NCBI RefSeq assembly: GCF_019008365.1 | Contig: NZ_JAHHUL010000001.1 | Span: 310,001-374,000, forward strand | Reading direction: 5' to 3' | From: Phosphitispora fastidiosa | GTDB taxonomy: Bacteria > Bacillota > Thermincolia > Thermincolales > UBA2595 | DNA length: 64,000 nt | Shown here: piece by piece, positions 62,838-64,000 of the stretch | How the letters are laid out: each line of letters begins with the position of its first letter | How positions within the stretch are numbered: the first letter of the stretch is position 1 | Program-made: the position numbers and the translations under genes | The notes under the pieces: generated by a model | The model's database searches: none | The model's input: the letters and a program-made list of their open reading frames with translations, nothing else | Told to the model about the DNA's origin: nothing

Positions 62838-62876
62838 AAAGTTCACAGCTTTATAAGCTGTGAACTTTTTGTTTTT
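62838..62876 (+). terminator. Riboswitch expression-platform terminator
   Basis: A long stem (arms AAAGTTCACAGCTT and AAGCTGTGAACTTT) with a 3-nt loop is followed by TTTTTGTTTTT. It lies 53 nt after the aptamer, so ligand-bound RNA would terminate here before cobT. Confidence 0.9.
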
Positions 62877-62879
62877 CTC

Positions 62880-63050
62880 CGGCAGGTAAGCTCTTGGAAA
62901 TGAGCGGGAATGGTGAGCTATTGCATCGATTTTCCGCACTGCCGCCTATGAGTCTAAGCTGCCACTCCCCCCGGCAACAAGGCAGTGCCAGGAAAATCTT
63001 GTACAACATCTCACCATATAAAGAATCCAAGGTATAAAGCCTTGAATATA
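62880..63050. repeat. Palindromic repeat family 2, copy F
   Basis: An imperfect palindrome: ATGGTGAG...ATTTTCC on the left pairs with GGAAAAT...CTCACCAT on the right around a GC-rich loop (62940-62985). The block CAGTGCCAGGAAAATC (62983 on) matches copy E at 25645. It sits between the riboswitch terminator and the cobT ribosome site, in the cobT 5' leader. Confidence 0.65.
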
Positions 63051-63100
63051 CAAAAAAAATTAAATAAAAAAATTTATTAAAAATCAAGGAGGAAACAAAA

Positions 63101-64000
63101 ATGAGTTTACTTGAAAAGACCCTGCAGCAAATTGGGGATTTAGACCGTGCCAGCATGGAACAGACCCAGGAGAGGCTGAACAATCTGATCAAGCCCCCCG
63201 GGAGCCTAGGCGTACTCGAGGAAATGGTCCTTCAGCTTAGCGGCATCTACAGTGACCCTATGCCCAAAACAGGAAAAAAAGTAATCATAGTCATGGGAGC
63301 TGACCATGGTGTGGTCCAGGAAGGGGTTAGCGCATTCCCCCCAATGGTAACTATTGCTATGATGCCAACCTTTGCTGATGGAATTGCCAGTGTCTGCGTA
63401 CTTGGCAGGCATGCCGGGGCAGAGATTGTCCCCGTTGATATCGGAGTGGCTGCCCCAATTGACCACCCGGGGGTCATCAACCGGAAGATAAAATTCGGGA
63501 CCGATAATATGCTCAAGGGCCCGGCAATGTCCCGGGAAGAAGCCGTCAAGGCAATTGAAACCGGAATTGAGATAGCCAATAATGAAATCAGCAAGGGTGC
63601 CCGGGTTCTGGGTACCGGGGACATGGGAATTGGTAATACCACCCCCAGCAGCGCCATCCTTTCGGTTTTGGGCGGTTTCACCCCTGAAGAGGTTACCGGA
63701 CGGGGAACCGGTGTTGACGACCAATCTCTTTCCAATAAAGCAGTAGTAATTCAGAAGGCCATTGAGTTAAACCGTCCGGATAAGAACGATCCTGTTGATG
63801 TCCTGGCAAAAGTGGGCGGCCTGGAAATTGGCGGCATAGCCGGAACCATACTGGCAGCATCAGCAAGCAGGGTTCCGGTTGTGGTTGATGGTTTTATCTC
63901 CAGCGCCGGTGCTCTCATTGCCGCCAGACTGGCTCCCAATTCGGTGAGCTTTATGATTCCATCACACTGTTCCGCAGAACAGGCCCACCGGACCATGCTT
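63101..64000 (+). CDS. cobT: Nicotinate-nucleotide-dimethylbenzimidazole phosphoribosyltransferase, partial
   Basis: Three hundred residues are visible before the window ends. LIKPPGSLGVLEEM, VIIVMGADHGVV, GARVLGTGDMGIGNTTPSSA and VVDGFISSAGALIAA are diagnostic CobT blocks. It activates the lower-ligand base (dimethylbenzimidazole or another) as alpha-ribazole 5'-phosphate for cobalamin. The start is ATG 63101 with AAGGAGG 8 nt upstream. It is controlled by the cobalamin riboswitch at 62626 and probably leads a cobalamin-assembly operon to the right. Confidence 0.95.
   Translation, partial: MSLLEKTLQQIGDLDRASMEQTQERLNNLIKPPGSLGVLEEMVLQLSGIYSDPMPKTGKKVIIVMGADHGVVQEGVSAFPPMVTIAMMPTFADGIASVCVLGRHAGAEIVPVDIGVAAPIDHPGVINRKIKFGTDNMLKGPAMSREEAVKAIETGIEIANNEISKGARVLGTGDMGIGNTTPSSAILSVLGGFTPEEVTGRGTGVDDQSLSNKAVVIQKAIELNRPDKNDPVDVLAKVGGLEIGGIAGTILAASASRVPVVVDGFISSAGALIAARLAPNSVSFMIPSHCSAEQAHRTML

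Overview
The window reads as chromosomal DNA of an anaerobic, spore-forming member of the Clostridia, most like the Peptococcaceae/Desulfotomaculum group. The reasons are the sporulation-type prkA-yhbH-spoVR cluster, a complex I operon of 11 subunits without the NADH-oxidising NuoE/F/G module, several small Cys-rich and ferredoxin-like proteins, a ylxM-ffh-rpsP-khpA-ylqD-rimM-trmD-rplS operon in Firmicute order, and strong GGAGG ribosome binding sites with frequent GTG and TTG starts. Almost all genes lie on the minus strand; plus-strand genes are few. The species cannot be named from the sequence.

Layout. 1-4.6 kb: a 3'-5' exonuclease-domain protein (probably DinG, cut by the window edge), a universal stress protein, a histidine kinase/response regulator pair and an FmdB-type zinc ribbon. 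4.7-6.6 kb: a redox cluster of trxB, a two-cluster ferredoxin, a short helical protein and a thioredoxin-like gene with one in-frame TGA that looks like a selenocysteine codon. 6.6-9.1 kb: 5-oxoprolinase pxpB-pxpA-pxpC. 9.2-20.3 kb: small zinc ribbons, pgsA, a MazG-like hydrolase, a NERD-domain/protein-kinase fusion, tRNA-Arg(CCG), a [4Fe-4S] DNA glycosylase, a TVP38-type membrane protein, a LysR regulator, murI and adk. 20.5-25.2 kb: spoVR, yhbH, prkA. 25.3-30.9 kb: speE, an unusual AAA+ regulator, comM and yraN. 31-40.8 kb: nuoABCDHIJKLMN. 41-45.5 kb: HD-GYP protein, rnhB, ylqF, lepB, rplS. 45.6-51.6 kb: an SPFH protein and the SRP/ribosome-maturation operon. 51.8-56.3 kb: SAM by-product salvage (mtnP-mtnA-ahcY-mtaD). 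56.3-62.1 kb: ftsY, a tandem JAB-like protein and smc. 62.2-64 kb: a DUF1540-like mini-gene, then a cobalamin riboswitch with promoter and terminator ahead of cobT, which runs off the window.

How the parts work together. Complex I without NuoEFG implies a donor other than NADH, possibly reduced ferredoxin. The trxB/ferredoxin/thioredoxin-like cluster suggests a dedicated thiol or selenol redox relay. The mtn/ahcY/mtaD operon recycles the by-products of SAM-dependent methylation and of spermidine synthesis (speE), and the riboswitch ties cobT to the cobalamin pool.

Most noteworthy: (1) the candidate selenoprotein at 4712-5050, with a SECIS-like hairpin exactly 16 nt after the TGA; (2) a family of four palindromic elements, each just beyond the 3' end of a minus-strand gene; (3) a second palindromic family, one copy sitting between the cobalamin riboswitch terminator and cobT; (4) a sigma-54-activator-like protein that has lost GAFTGA and altered both Walker motifs; (5) a tandem JAB/JAMM-like protein with one dead and one intact metal site; (6) several unlisted Cys-rich mini-genes.
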